This document shows positions 45,633 to 53,310 of a DNA stretch of 64,000 nt, in pieces. Source of the stretch: Ruegeria sp. TM1040 (lineage in GTDB: Bacteria; Pseudomonadota; Alphaproteobacteria; Rhodobacterales; Rhodobacteraceae); contig NC_008044.1 in assembly GCF_000014065.1 (NCBI RefSeq), forward strand, positions 2,751,501 through 2,815,500. The letters are read 5' to 3'. The notes beneath the pieces are model-generated. The model worked only from the letters and a program-made list of their open reading frames with translations. It was not told the origin of the DNA and did no database searches. The position numbers and the translations under genes are program-made. Numbering within the stretch: position 1 is the stretch's first letter; every line of letters starts with the position of its first letter.

Positions 45633-47015
45633 ATGACAGAGCAGTCACTGCAGAGTATTCCCCTGCGCAAGCGCATCTGGGGGTGGTGGTTTTTTGACTG
45701 GGCCAGCCAGCCCTATCACACGCTGCTAGTCACCTTTGTTTTTGGTCCCTTCTTTGCTGCAAGTGCGACGCAGTATTTCATCGGCACCGGCCTCGAGGGG
45801 GAGGCCGCAAAGGCCGCCGCGCAATCGAGCTGGTCGCTCTGCCTCACCATTACCGGGCTGATTATCGGCCTCTCGGCGCCCTTTCTTGGCGCATTGGCGG
45901 ACATCGCCGGACGCAAGCTGCCGTGGATCATCGGGTTTTCCATTGCCTATGTGCTGGGCGCTGCGGGGCTGTGGTTCATGGATCCTGCGGGGAGCAATCT
46001 GTGGTGGATGCTCATCAGTTTTGGCGTGGGCTTTATCGGTGCAGAGTTTGCGCTGATCTTTGTCAATGCGCAGCTGCCTTCGCTGGGCAGCAAGGACGAG
46101 GTCGGCGCGCTCTCGGGCTCTGGCTTTGCCTTTGGCTATCTGGGCGGGGTGGTGTCGCTGTTCATCATGCTGTTGCTGTTTGTCGAACAGGACAGCGGCA
46201 AGACGCTGATCGGCCTTGATCCCATTCTTGGCCTCGACGCCAGCGCCCGCGAAGGCACCCGCGCGGTGGGGCCCTTTGTGGCGATCTGGTTCGTGGCCTT
46301 TATGATCCCCTATTTTGCCTGGGTCCGCGATCCGCGCACCCCCCGGCGCGGCACGGCAAGCCTTGGGCGGGCGGTGTCGATGGTGGTCGCCTCGGTCAAG
46401 GGGCTGAAACATCGCAAGAGCCTCACCAGCTATCTGGTGTCGTCGATGCTCTACCGCGATGCGCTCAACGGGCTCTATGGGTTTGGCGGCGTCTACGCGG
46501 GGTTGGTGCTTGATTGGTCGATTACCCAGATCGGGATCTTTGGCATCATCGCCGCGATCTCTGCCGCTCTGTTCAGTTGGGCAGGCGGGCTTGCCGATGC
46601 GCGGTTTGGCCCCAAACCCGTGATTGTCTTGGCCATTCTGGTGCTGAGCCTTGTGTGCCTCATCGTCGTCAACATGACCCGGACGGAGGTCTTTGGCGTC
46701 GCTTTGGCAGAGAGCTCCGGTCTGCCGGATCAGATCTTCTTCGCCTGTGGCGTGCTGATCGGCGGTTTCGGCGGAATTCTGCAGGCCACCAGCCGCACCC
46801 TGATGGTGCGCCACACCACCCCGGAGACAGCTACCGAAGCCTTTGGTCTTTATGGGCTTTCCGGCCGGGCCACCGCCTTTGTCGCGCCTGCGCTCATCGG
46901 CCTTATGACAACACTGACGGGCAGTGCACGCCTTGGCATTACACCAGTGATTGCGCTCTTTGCCCTCGGTCTGCTTTTATTGCTTTGGGTGGATGGTGAA
47001 GGAGATCAGTCTTGA
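45633..47015 (+). CDS. MFS transporter, UMF1 (Atg22-like) family
   Basis: A 460-residue, 12-helix permease. WGWWFFDWASQPYHTLLVTF is the UMF1 N-terminal signature, followed by PFLGALADIAGRKLPWI. Members export or import amino acids or peptides; the substrate here is unknown. GAGGA lies in front of ATG 45633. The gene runs into mepA, whose TTG start overlaps its stop codon, so peptidoglycan fragments are a plausible cargo. Confidence 0.85.
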   Translation: MTEQSLQSIPLRKRIWGWWFFDWASQPYHTLLVTFVFGPFFAASATQYFIGTGLEGEAAKAAAQSSWSLCLTITGLIIGLSAPFLGALADIAGRKLPWIIGFSIAYVLGAAGLWFMDPAGSNLWWMLISFGVGFIGAEFALIFVNAQLPSLGSKDEVGALSGSGFAFGYLGGVVSLFIMLLLFVEQDSGKTLIGLDPILGLDASAREGTRAVGPFVAIWFVAFMIPYFAWVRDPRTPRRGTASLGRAVSMVVASVKGLKHRKSLTSYLVSSMLYRDALNGLYGFGGVYAGLVLDWSITQIGIFGIIAAISAALFSWAGGLADARFGPKPVIVLAILVLSLVCLIVVNMTRTEVFGVALAESSGLPDQIFFACGVLIGGFGGILQATSRTLMVRHTTPETATEAFGLYGLSGRATAFVAPALIGLMTTLTGSARLGITPVIALFALGLLLLLWVDGEGDQS

Positions 47016-47935
47016 GGTTATTGCGACATATCACCCTCGCGGCCTTTGTGCTTGCGGCCTGCGCCCCGGCGCAAGACAGCCCACGCCCCTCTGCCGCCGC
47101 CTTCGCCAACAAGGCCGCCAGTTCCACCGTGCCGGCCAAACAGCTGTTCGGCGCAAAACGCGGCCCCTCCGCCCAGCGCCCCGCGCCACTGGGATCTTAT
47201 GCCAAAGGCTGTGTCGCAGGCGCGGCACAACTGCCGGAAACCGGCCCCACCTGGCAGGCCATGCGCCTCAGTCGCAATCGCAACTGGGGCCACCCCGAAA
47301 CCATTGATTTCATTCAGGACCTGAGCCGTGTTGCGGCACGACAGCCGGGCTGGCAGGGGCTCTATGTGGGCGACATCAGCCAGCCGCGGGGCGGGCCGAT
47401 GCTGTCGGGCCATCGCAGCCATCAGATCGGCCTTGATGCCGACATCTGGATGCTGCCCCCCGACCGGCTCGACCTCAGCCGCGAGGCACGCGAGAATATC
47501 TCGTCGATCTCGTTGCGCCGCGCCAGTGGTGCCTATGTGAACGACAACTGGAGCGCCCAGCATCACGCGATCCTGAAGGCCGCCGCCTCCGACCCCCGAG
47601 TGGCGCGGATCTTTGTCTTTCCCGGCGCCAAGGTCAAAATGTGCGACACCGAGACCGGCGACCGAAGCTATCTGCGCAAGATCCGGCCGTGGTGGGGGCA
47701 TCACTACCACTTCCATGTGCGTCTGAATTGTCCTCGTGGCACCCGTGGCTGTGTCGAGCAGGATCCGCCGCCACGCGGGGATGGCTGCGATGATGCGCGC
47801 CAGTGGGTCGCCAATATCCTGAACCCGCCGCCCCCAAAACCGGTTGACCCGAACGCGCCAAAGCCTAAACCGCGCAGGGATTACACCCTTTCGGATCTGC
47901 CTCAGCAATGCGCCGCCGTTCTTTCATCCGACTAG
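47012..47935 (+). CDS. mepA: Penicillin-insensitive murein endopeptidase, predicted lipoprotein
   Basis: A 307-residue M74 metallopeptidase that cuts D-Ala-mDAP crosslinks. A lipobox LAAC (Cys17) indicates lipid anchoring, unusual because E. coli MepA is a soluble periplasmic protein. Zinc ligands are in GHRSHQIGLDADIWM and WWGHHYHFHVRLNCP. Several cysteines (CVAG, MCDTE, CPRGTRGC, GCDDA) suggest disulfides. Start is TTG at 47012 with AAGGAG upstream, overlapping the MFS stop by four bases. It overlaps the next gene by 28 bases. Confidence 0.92.
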   Translation: MRLLRHITLAAFVLAACAPAQDSPRPSAAAFANKAASSTVPAKQLFGAKRGPSAQRPAPLGSYAKGCVAGAAQLPETGPTWQAMRLSRNRNWGHPETIDFIQDLSRVAARQPGWQGLYVGDISQPRGGPMLSGHRSHQIGLDADIWMLPPDRLDLSREARENISSISLRRASGAYVNDNWSAQHHAILKAAASDPRVARIFVFPGAKVKMCDTETGDRSYLRKIRPWWGHHYHFHVRLNCPRGTRGCVEQDPPPRGDGCDDARQWVANILNPPPPKPVDPNAPKPKPRRDYTLSDLPQQCAAVLSSD

Positions 47936-48834
47936 CCTCCGTCGCGATCGGCCTCTTGGTCGCTCTCTGCGCGGCTGCCCTTGCGGCCTCCACCGTCTGG
48001 AGCGTGACTCACGCCGACAGCAACAGCGCCCGGCTTGTCTCAAGCTACCGCTGGCACGAAGATGCGCCGTGGTTCGGGGGCATGTCGGGGCTGGAACTCT
48101 CAGAGGACGGGACGCGCTTTGTCGCGATCACCGACCGTTCGCATCTGGTCAAGGGCGAGATCATTCGGCAGGACGGCGACATCACCGGCCTGCGGATGAC
48201 CGAACAACACCGTCTGCGCAACGCGGGCGGCGCGCGGATGCCCGAGGATGTCGAAGACAGCGAGGGCCTCGTGGTTCAGGGCGCGCAGATGTTTGTCTCT
48301 TTTGAAAGCCCCCATCGGGTGCTGGAGTACAACGCAACCGAGGTGCGCCAACTGCCCTCACCAAGAGGATTTCGGCGGTTCTCTTTCAACGCGTCCTTTG
48401 AAGCGCTGGCCCAAAGCCCCGAGGGCGATCTGGTCCTGATAGCCGAAAGCCCGCCGCGCAATAAAAATGTCTCAAGAGTCTGGCGCTGGTCCGGGGCCGA
48501 GGGCTGGCAGGGGCTTGGGCCCTACCCCGAAGCGGATGGCTTCCTGCCCGTGGGGGCGGATTTTGGCCCCGATGGCGCGCTCTATGTGCTGGAGCGGAAG
48601 TTCGCAAAGATCGGCTTTCGCAGCCGCCTGCGTCGCTTTGACCTCACTGCAAAGGGGCTCGGTGGCGGGGAGATCCTGCTCAATACGCCGCTGGCCCGCC
48701 ACGACAACCTTGAGGGGCTGAGCATCTGGCGCACCCCATCCGGCAATCTGCGCGCCACGATGATTTCAGACGATAATTTCTTTTGGGTGCAGCGCACGGA
48801 GCTGGTGGAATACGATCTGCCCGCGCGCCCCTGA
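47908..48834 (+). CDS. Phytase-like esterase-domain protein, exported
   Basis: A 308-residue protein with an N-terminal membrane signal (LASVAIGLLVALCAAALAAS) and a beta-propeller-like domain (GGMSGLELSEDGTRFVAITD, EDSEGLVVQG, SFNASFEALAQSPEGDLVLI, HDNLEGLSIWRTPSG), characteristic of the esterase-like activity of phytase family. Catalysis is unproven for most members. Overlap with mepA implies translational coupling and envelope location. Confidence 0.82.
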   Translation: MRRRSFIRLASVAIGLLVALCAAALAASTVWSVTHADSNSARLVSSYRWHEDAPWFGGMSGLELSEDGTRFVAITDRSHLVKGEIIRQDGDITGLRMTEQHRLRNAGGARMPEDVEDSEGLVVQGAQMFVSFESPHRVLEYNATEVRQLPSPRGFRRFSFNASFEALAQSPEGDLVLIAESPPRNKNVSRVWRWSGAEGWQGLGPYPEADGFLPVGADFGPDGALYVLERKFAKIGFRSRLRRFDLTAKGLGGGEILLNTPLARHDNLEGLSIWRTPSGNLRATMISDDNFFWVQRTELVEYDLPARP

Positions 48835-48949
48835 GCCCTGTCCCCGTCCAGCCAGACACGCAGCGCCCCATAAAATATGGGCGTATTGGCTTGCAATCGA
48901 CTCTGGATCTGCATAAACGAGGCGATCTTTCGCGCTCCTGAGGGGGCGC

Positions 48950-48980
48950 ACAAGTCTCCGCGACCTTGTCTAAAAAACGG
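48950..48980 (+). promoter_or_regulatory. Candidate preQ1-I-like riboswitch
   Basis: P1 ACAAG (48950-48954) pairs with CTTGT (48965-48969). The loop holds TCT, then CCG (48958-48960), then CGAC. After P1 comes CTAAAAAA (48970-48977) and CGG (48978-48980), which can pair with the loop CCG as P2. This is the H-type pseudoknot order of preQ1-I, including the A-rich third strand. It ends eight bases before the ATG of a queuosine-precursor transporter, and the CGG lies where the SD should be, so ligand binding could block translation. Confidence 0.6.
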
Positions 48981-48988
48981 TACTGTAC

Positions 48989-49621
48989 ATGACCCGCACC
49001 TATCTTCCTGGCGTTCTCGCCATGGCTGCCGTTGTGGTGGCCTCCAACATTCTCGTGCAATTCCTGTTCGGCAACTGGCTGACCTGGGGCGCGTTTACCT
49101 ATCCCATCGCTTTCCTCGTTACCGATGTGACCAACCGCGTCTATGGCGCAGGCCCCGCGCGCAAGGTCGTGCTGGCCGGGTTTGTGGTCGGCGTGATCTG
49201 CTCGCTCATTGGCACGCAGATTATGGGCGAGTTCGGCCCGCTTGTGACCCTGCGCATCGCGGTGGCCTCTGGTCTGGCGTTCCTTTTGGCGCAGCTCACG
49301 GATGTGGCGATCTTTGCCAGCCTGCGCGGCGGCAAATGGTGGCGCGCGCCGTTGGCCTCGACGCTGATTGGCTCTTCGCTTGATACCGCGATCTTTTTCA
49401 CCATCGCCTTCTCCGGCGCGCTGACCTTCCTTGAGCCCGCAAATGACGTCTCCTGGGCCGGTGAAATGCTGCCGCTTCTGGGCGCTGGTCCGGTTGCGCC
49501 CCTGTGGGTGTCGCTCGCCGTGGCCGACTGGCTGGTGAAACTGTCGCTGGCGCTGATCGCGCTGATCCCCTTCCGCCTGATTGTTGCGCGTTTAACGCAG
49601 GGCCAACCCAGCAAAGCGTGA
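48989..49621 (+). CDS. Queuosine precursor transporter (YhhQ/VUT family)
   Basis: A 210-residue membrane protein with about six helices. SNILVQFLFGNWLTWGAFTY then PIAFLVTDVTNRVYG is the YhhQ signature, and SSLDTAIFFTIAF is also typical. It takes up preQ0/preQ1 or queuine for tRNA modification. The ATG follows a preQ1-I-like pseudoknot and lacks a strong free SD, consistent with regulated translation. Confidence 0.9.
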   Translation: MTRTYLPGVLAMAAVVVASNILVQFLFGNWLTWGAFTYPIAFLVTDVTNRVYGAGPARKVVLAGFVVGVICSLIGTQIMGEFGPLVTLRIAVASGLAFLLAQLTDVAIFASLRGGKWWRAPLASTLIGSSLDTAIFFTIAFSGALTFLEPANDVSWAGEMLPLLGAGPVAPLWVSLAVADWLVKLSLALIALIPFRLIVARLTQGQPSKA

Positions 49622-49687
49622 TTTCGCGCGAATTTCATTTGGAGATCCGACTTTTCCGTGCCAACCTGAAGGCAACAGAAACAGAGA

Positions 49688-49705
49688 GAAAAGGAGGTGA
49701 TCCAG
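49688..49705 (+). promoter_or_regulatory. Extended Shine-Dalgarno, full complement of the 16S rRNA 3' end
   Basis: GAAAAGGAGGTGATCCAG is complementary, over at least 15 bases, to the CTGGATCACCTCCTT that ends alphaproteobacterial 16S rRNA. Ordinary SDs here are 4-7 bases. The AGGAGG core is seven bases from a GTG at 49705. Confidence 0.75.
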
Positions 49706-49761
49706 TGTCAAGAAAGGGATTGGAGCAAGGAGCAGCAACCACCGGAGCGGTCCGCCACTGA
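49705..49761 (+). CDS. Possible 18-residue micro-protein or leader peptide
   Basis: GTG start, encoding VSRKGLEQGAATTGAVRH (M at position 1 if initiated) and a TGA stop. Support is the extreme SD spaced seven bases away and the terminator 120 bases downstream. No signal or membrane segment. An alternative is that the region is a non-coding RNA that pairs with 16S rRNA or titrates ribosomes. Confidence 0.4.
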   Translation: MSRKGLEQGAATTGAVRH

Positions 49762-49883
49762 GGCAGCCCTCTCTGGCAGCGGCCAACCGGCTGGGTCTGC
49801 ACAGGCTGATACTGCCTGATACTGCGTCAGGAGAAACTGAAGTGACAGCGCCCTAACCTGCCTTTGCTCTCATAGACTTTCGG

Positions 49884-49914
49884 AAGGGCCGCGCCTTATG
49901 GGCGTGGCCCTTTT
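49884..49914 (+). terminator. Terminator of the micro-ORF transcript
   Basis: AAGGGCCGCGCC-TTAT-GGGCGTGGCCCTT stem with G-U pairs, followed by TT. It ends a transcript upstream of arfB. Confidence 0.75.
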
Positions 49915-50140
49915 CCGTATCCTGTTCCGTATCTAGGCTCGATATAGTCTTGGCATTTCGATGCGTGTTGCAGGGTATGGGCTTGAGCCGCCCCTGTGAC
50001 GCTGGCGGGGGATCGCCTGCAAGAGACACGCGCGCCCATCCCGCAAGCTGCGCGCAGTCCCCCTGCTCGCGCGCCGCGCCATGTCTCGCTACCCCGCGGC
50101 ATCCGCGTATGGCCGTCAAATGCGCGCGCAGCGCAATCCA

Positions 50141-50226
50141 GGTTCCCACTTTTGCGCGACATGCTCTTGGTAATGCCGCATGTCTGAGGTCGCAAAACCG
50201 GTTCCCACTTTTGCGCGACATGCTCT
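50141..50226 (+). repeat. Two exact 27-base repeats, alphaproteobacterial dispersed motif
   Basis: GGTTCCCACTTTTGCGCGAC plus ATGCTCT occurs identically at 50141-50167 and 50200-50226, start-to-start distance 59 bases. The second copy is preceded by GGTCGCAAAACC, so GTCGC-AAAA can pair with TTTTGCG-CGAC as a hairpin. The second copy ends 11 bases before the arfB start codon. Confidence 0.8.
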
Positions 50227-50237
50227 ATGGTCCGCCC

Positions 50238-50657
50238 ATGCTACGCATAAACGACGATATCACCCTGCAAGACTGGGAACTGACCGAGAGCTTCATGCGC
50301 GCCTCTGGCCCCGGTGGGCAGAACGTCAACAAGGTTTCATCGGCCGTTGAGCTGCGCTTTGAGGCCGAACGCTCTCCGCATCTGCCCGGCCCGGTCAAAA
50401 CCCGCCTGCGCCGCATTGCCGGGCGGCGCTGGACCAATGACGGCGCGCTGATCCTGCAATGTGACGAGACCCGCTCGCAGGCGCGCAATCGCGAGATCAT
50501 CCGCGAGCGTCTCGCAGAGCTCATTCGCCGTGCCCTGATAAAACCCAAGCGCCGTATCGCCACCAAACCCACCCGTGGCAGCGTCGAACGCCGCCTCAAG
50601 GCCAAGAAAACCCGCGCCGAGGTGAAATCCCTGCGCGGGCGGGTGGACGGCGACTGA
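50238..50657 (+). CDS. arfB: Alternative ribosome-rescue factor (peptidyl-tRNA hydrolase ArfB)
   Basis: A 139-residue rescue factor that releases peptides from stalled ribosomes lacking a stop codon. The GGQ catalytic motif is at residues 26-28 (ASGPGGQNVNKVSSAVELRF), and the C-terminal basic tail (KPTRGSVERRLKAKKTRAEV) that enters the empty mRNA channel is complete. The frame is open far upstream, but that part is repeats; the ATG at 50238 is the family start. No SD is seen, and the 27-base repeat lies just ahead. Confidence 0.94.
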   Translation: MLRINDDITLQDWELTESFMRASGPGGQNVNKVSSAVELRFEAERSPHLPGPVKTRLRRIAGRRWTNDGALILQCDETRSQARNREIIRERLAELIRRALIKPKRRIATKPTRGSVERRLKAKKTRAEVKSLRGRVDGD

Positions 50658-50797
50658 ATTTCACAATTGCGTCCGCATGTGAGGCGGGCCACCCTGCACA
50701 AAGTTGCGCCAGAACGCCAAACGGCGCGGCAGCGCTAAGACTGTGCGCCCGGAACGGGCGCTCCGCTTGAGACCCAGAACTGACGACAGGACAGCCC

Positions 50798-51820
50798 ATG
50801 AAACCCGGTCCCCGCAATCTCATCACCGATGTCACCGGCCTGCGTGTTGGCAATGCCGCGGACGCGCGGTTGAAATCAGGCACCACGGTCCTGACCGCGG
50901 ATCAGCCGTTCACGGCAGCGGTGCATGTGATGGGGGGCGCCCCCGGCACGCGAGAGACCGATTTGCTCGCGCCCGACAAAACCGTGCCCGCCGTTGACGC
51001 GCTCGTGCTCTCTGGCGGCTCGGCCTATGGGCTGGATGCCTGCTCGGGCGTGGTGGACGGGCTGCGCGCCATGGGGCGCGGGTTTCGTCTTGGTCCCGCC
51101 ATTGTGCCCATCTGCCCCGGCGCGATCATCTTTGATCTGTTGAACGGCGGCGACAAGGACTGGCGGGACAATCCCTATCCCGCGCTTGGGCGCGCCGCGC
51201 TCAGGGACGCCAGTGCGGAGTTTGCCCTCGGCACGGTGGGCGCGGGCACCGGCGCGCTCACGGGTATGCAAAAGGGCGGGCTGGGGTCGGCCTCGCTGGT
51301 GCTCGAAAATGGCCTCACCGTGGGGGCGCTGGTGGTGGTGAACCCGATTGGATCGGTGACCACCCCGGGCGAGCGCCACTTCTGGGCGGCCCCGTTTGAA
51401 ATCGACGGAGAATTCGGCGGGCTTGGGCCTGACCCCAGCGCCGGGATCGGGCGCAGCCTGCGCAGCCGCAAGATGGAGGCCATGGCAGAGCTGGCAGGCG
51501 CAGCCGTCTCCTCGGAGGGGTCCAACACCACGATTGCGATTGTGGCCACGGATGCGGCGCTGACCAAAGCCGAAGCCACCCGCATGGCGACCACCGCCCA
51601 TGACGGCATGGCGCGGGCCATCCTGCCGAGCCATGGGCCACATGATGGCGATCTGGTCTTTGCAGCCGCCACCGGCGCGCAGTCCATGACCGACCCCGCA
51701 GCGGATATGTTGGCGCTGTGCCATGCCGGATCGCTCTGCCTCGCGCGTGCGATCGCCCGCGCGGTCCATGCCGCCACCCCGGCCGAGGGTGATATTCTGC
51801 CCTGCTGGTCAGACTCCTGA
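50798..51820 (+). CDS. P1 family peptidase (DmpA/L-aminopeptidase-like)
   Basis: A 340-residue self-processing aminopeptidase of the DmpA superfamily. NLITDVTGLRVGNA at the N-terminus, ALVLSGGSAYGLDA, GTVGAGTGALTGMQKGGLGS and the processing region SSEGSNTTIAIVATDAAL are characteristic. Autocleavage before Ser/Thr in the GSNTT region would generate the active nucleophile. The specificity (D- or beta-aminopeptidase) is unknown. It stands alone. Confidence 0.9.
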   Translation: MKPGPRNLITDVTGLRVGNAADARLKSGTTVLTADQPFTAAVHVMGGAPGTRETDLLAPDKTVPAVDALVLSGGSAYGLDACSGVVDGLRAMGRGFRLGPAIVPICPGAIIFDLLNGGDKDWRDNPYPALGRAALRDASAEFALGTVGAGTGALTGMQKGGLGSASLVLENGLTVGALVVVNPIGSVTTPGERHFWAAPFEIDGEFGGLGPDPSAGIGRSLRSRKMEAMAELAGAAVSSEGSNTTIAIVATDAALTKAEATRMATTAHDGMARAILPSHGPHDGDLVFAAATGAQSMTDPAADMLALCHAGSLCLARAIARAVHAATPAEGDILPCWSDS

Positions 51821-52189
51821 AGGAGAGGCTGGATACGCGCAACGGACAGGTCTTTGCACCGGGCTGCCCTCTGGCATCCGGTGGGAGGAGTTTGTCTGGT
51901 CCGGTGGCGCGCTCTGTCCAAAGCGCCAGTGACCATTTGGTGTCCGTCTTGCGTGTTCATCTTGACGTCGCATGTCGAAAGAGAGGGCGGCGCCGCCCGA
52001 GGGGGCGGAGGTGGCCGGGAGTATCCTCCCGCGTGCTCAACGTTATCTCTGCACTGCTCCCCCAAGGGGAAGCCGTTTCCTGATGTCGCCGGATTTTATC
52101 CCGGCAAAGATCGCGATCCCGGCCAGCATAGATTTCCGAATTTAGAATTTCCTAAGCAGGGCGTGCGCTGATAGCGCAACGGGATGCGA

Positions 52190-52233
52190 GGCGCTGCCTC
52201 GCGCTCCGGGATATTTTGAGTTAGAAGAAGATC
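52190..52233 (+). repeat. Roseobacter-type intergenic repeat, copy C
   Basis: GCGAGGCGCTGCCTCGC, CTCCGGGATATTTTGAGTTA and GAAGAAGAT follow in the same order as the hmgA-fahA element (GGGGGCGCTGCCCCC, CCCCCGAGATATTTGTAAAA, GCTGAAG). Confidence 0.6.
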
Positions 52234-52292
52234 AGGGCAACGAATTGGTACATATGGAAAATTGTACCTTGGCTTCATTCTGATTGCCCTGA
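52232..52292. promoter_or_regulatory. Nested inverted repeats upstream of the DMT transporter gene
   Basis: Outer TCAGGGCAA (52232-52240) pairs with TTGCCCTGA (52284-52292); inner GGTACA (52247-52252) pairs with TGTACC (52263-52268) around TATGGAAAAT; a short GAAT/ATTC pair lies between. The 61-base element ends 40 bases before the start codon. It could be a double operator, a long RNA hairpin in the leader, or a small mobile remnant. Confidence 0.55.
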
Positions 52293-52332
52293 GGGCAGTC
52301 CTGCGCGACAACCCTCGGGGAGGCAAACGGAT

Positions 52333-53295
52333 ATGAGCGCAACTGTGGTACAATCCAATGTATTGGGCATCCTCGCCGCAATTGGAGCGGCGGTGGCCTT
52401 TTCTGTCATTGATGTCACCTTCAAGTTTCTCTCGGACGGCTATCCGCTCTACCAGGTGGTTTTTATTCGCTCTGTGGTTGCGCTGGTGCTGCTGTTGGCG
52501 GTGATCATCCCGCTCGAAGGCGGCGTGAAGATCCTGCGCACGCAGAATATCCGCCTGCATGGTCTGCGGGTGACGGCCGTGGTCTTTGCCAATATCACCT
52601 TTTTTTCCGGTCTGGCGGTGTTGCCGCTCGCCGAGGCGGTGGCCATCGCCTTTGCCACGCCCTTGATTGTTACCCTGCTGTCAGTGCTGTTTCTCAAGGA
52701 GCGGGTCGGCCCGTGGCGCTGGGGCGCGGTGATGGTGGGGTTCAGCGGCATTCTGGTGATCGTAAAGCCCGGGATGGCGGCGTTTCAGCCCTATGCGCTG
52801 CTGCCGTTTCTGGGCTCTTGCGGCTATGCGACGCTGCATATCCTGACCCGCCGGGCGGGCGGGTCGGACAAGGCCGCGACGCTGTCGTTTTATCCCACGC
52901 TTGGATTTTTGATCGTAAGCGCGCTGGCGGGGCTGGTGTTTGGGCATGGGCAGTGGGCCACCGGCGTGCCGCTTTGGGATGTGGTGCTCAAACCCTGGGC
53001 CTGGCCCAAGGGGATCGAATGGGTGATCTTTGCCGTCGCCGGGGTCTCTGGCGCGGTGGGCGGCTATCTGGTCGGGCAGGCCTATCGGCTCTGTGAGGCA
53101 GGTCTGGTCGCACCCTTTGAATATGTCGCCATGCCGCTGGCTGTGGTTTGGGGGGTACTGGTTTTTGCGGAATGGCCGGAACCTTCGGTCTGGCTCGGCT
53201 CGGCCTTGATTATCGGAGCGGGGCTTGTTTCTCTTTGGAGAGAGACCCGCACGCCCGGCCCGCCGCCGCGTCCGCGCCCGCGTTCCTCTGGCTAG
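52333..53295 (+). CDS. DMT superfamily (EamA) transporter
   Basis: A 320-residue, ten-helix transporter with two EamA halves (residues 10-140 and 155-300). AFSVIDVTFKFLSDGYPLYQ is the N-terminal signature, with VLPLAEAVAIAFATPLIVTL and PFEYVAMPLAVVWGVLVFAE as the paired helix-4 regions. The tail is Pro/Arg-rich. Substrate unknown. It starts the run of same-strand genes (HAD, OCD-like, alpha/beta hydrolase). Confidence 0.9.
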   Translation: MSATVVQSNVLGILAAIGAAVAFSVIDVTFKFLSDGYPLYQVVFIRSVVALVLLLAVIIPLEGGVKILRTQNIRLHGLRVTAVVFANITFFSGLAVLPLAEAVAIAFATPLIVTLLSVLFLKERVGPWRWGAVMVGFSGILVIVKPGMAAFQPYALLPFLGSCGYATLHILTRRAGGSDKAATLSFYPTLGFLIVSALAGLVFGHGQWATGVPLWDVVLKPWAWPKGIEWVIFAVAGVSGAVGGYLVGQAYRLCEAGLVAPFEYVAMPLAVVWGVLVFAEWPEPSVWLGSALIIGAGLVSLWRETRTPGPPPRPRPRSSG

Positions 53296-53310
53296 AAAGG
53301 CCCAGAAAAT

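Larger units (their letters stand above)
49622..50237 (+). other. 616-base intergenic region with micro-ORF, terminator and repeats
   Basis: Between the transporter and arfB. Contents in order: palindrome TTCGCGCGAA (about 49631-49640); a long SD and 18-codon ORF (49688-49761); an exact tandem pair of CTGATACTGC (49806-49825); a terminator (49884-49914); and two exact copies of a 27-base repeat (50141-50167, 50200-50226). No longer ORF has convincing start or codon pattern, so this is best read as a small transcript plus repeats. Confidence 0.6.
51821..52332. other. 512-base structured intergenic region
   Basis: No convincing gene. It is rich in dyads: the 14-base palindrome GGGCGGCGCCGCCC (51985-51998), CGGGAG-TATC-CTCCCG (52016-52031), TGCGCT-GAT-AGCGCA (about 52164-52178), a Roseobacter-type repeat (52190-52233) and nested inverted repeats next to the DMT gene (52232-52292). 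Open frames in this stretch lack SDs and codon bias. Confidence 0.6.

Noticed and set aside
49950-50237. Long N-terminal extension of arfB
   Set aside because: The extension encodes the two 27-base repeats and gives no family similarity; the conserved protein begins at 50238.
51854-52171. Open frame of 105 codons in the P1 peptidase-DMT gap
   Set aside because: It has no SD, odd composition, and contains the dyads and repeat described for this region.
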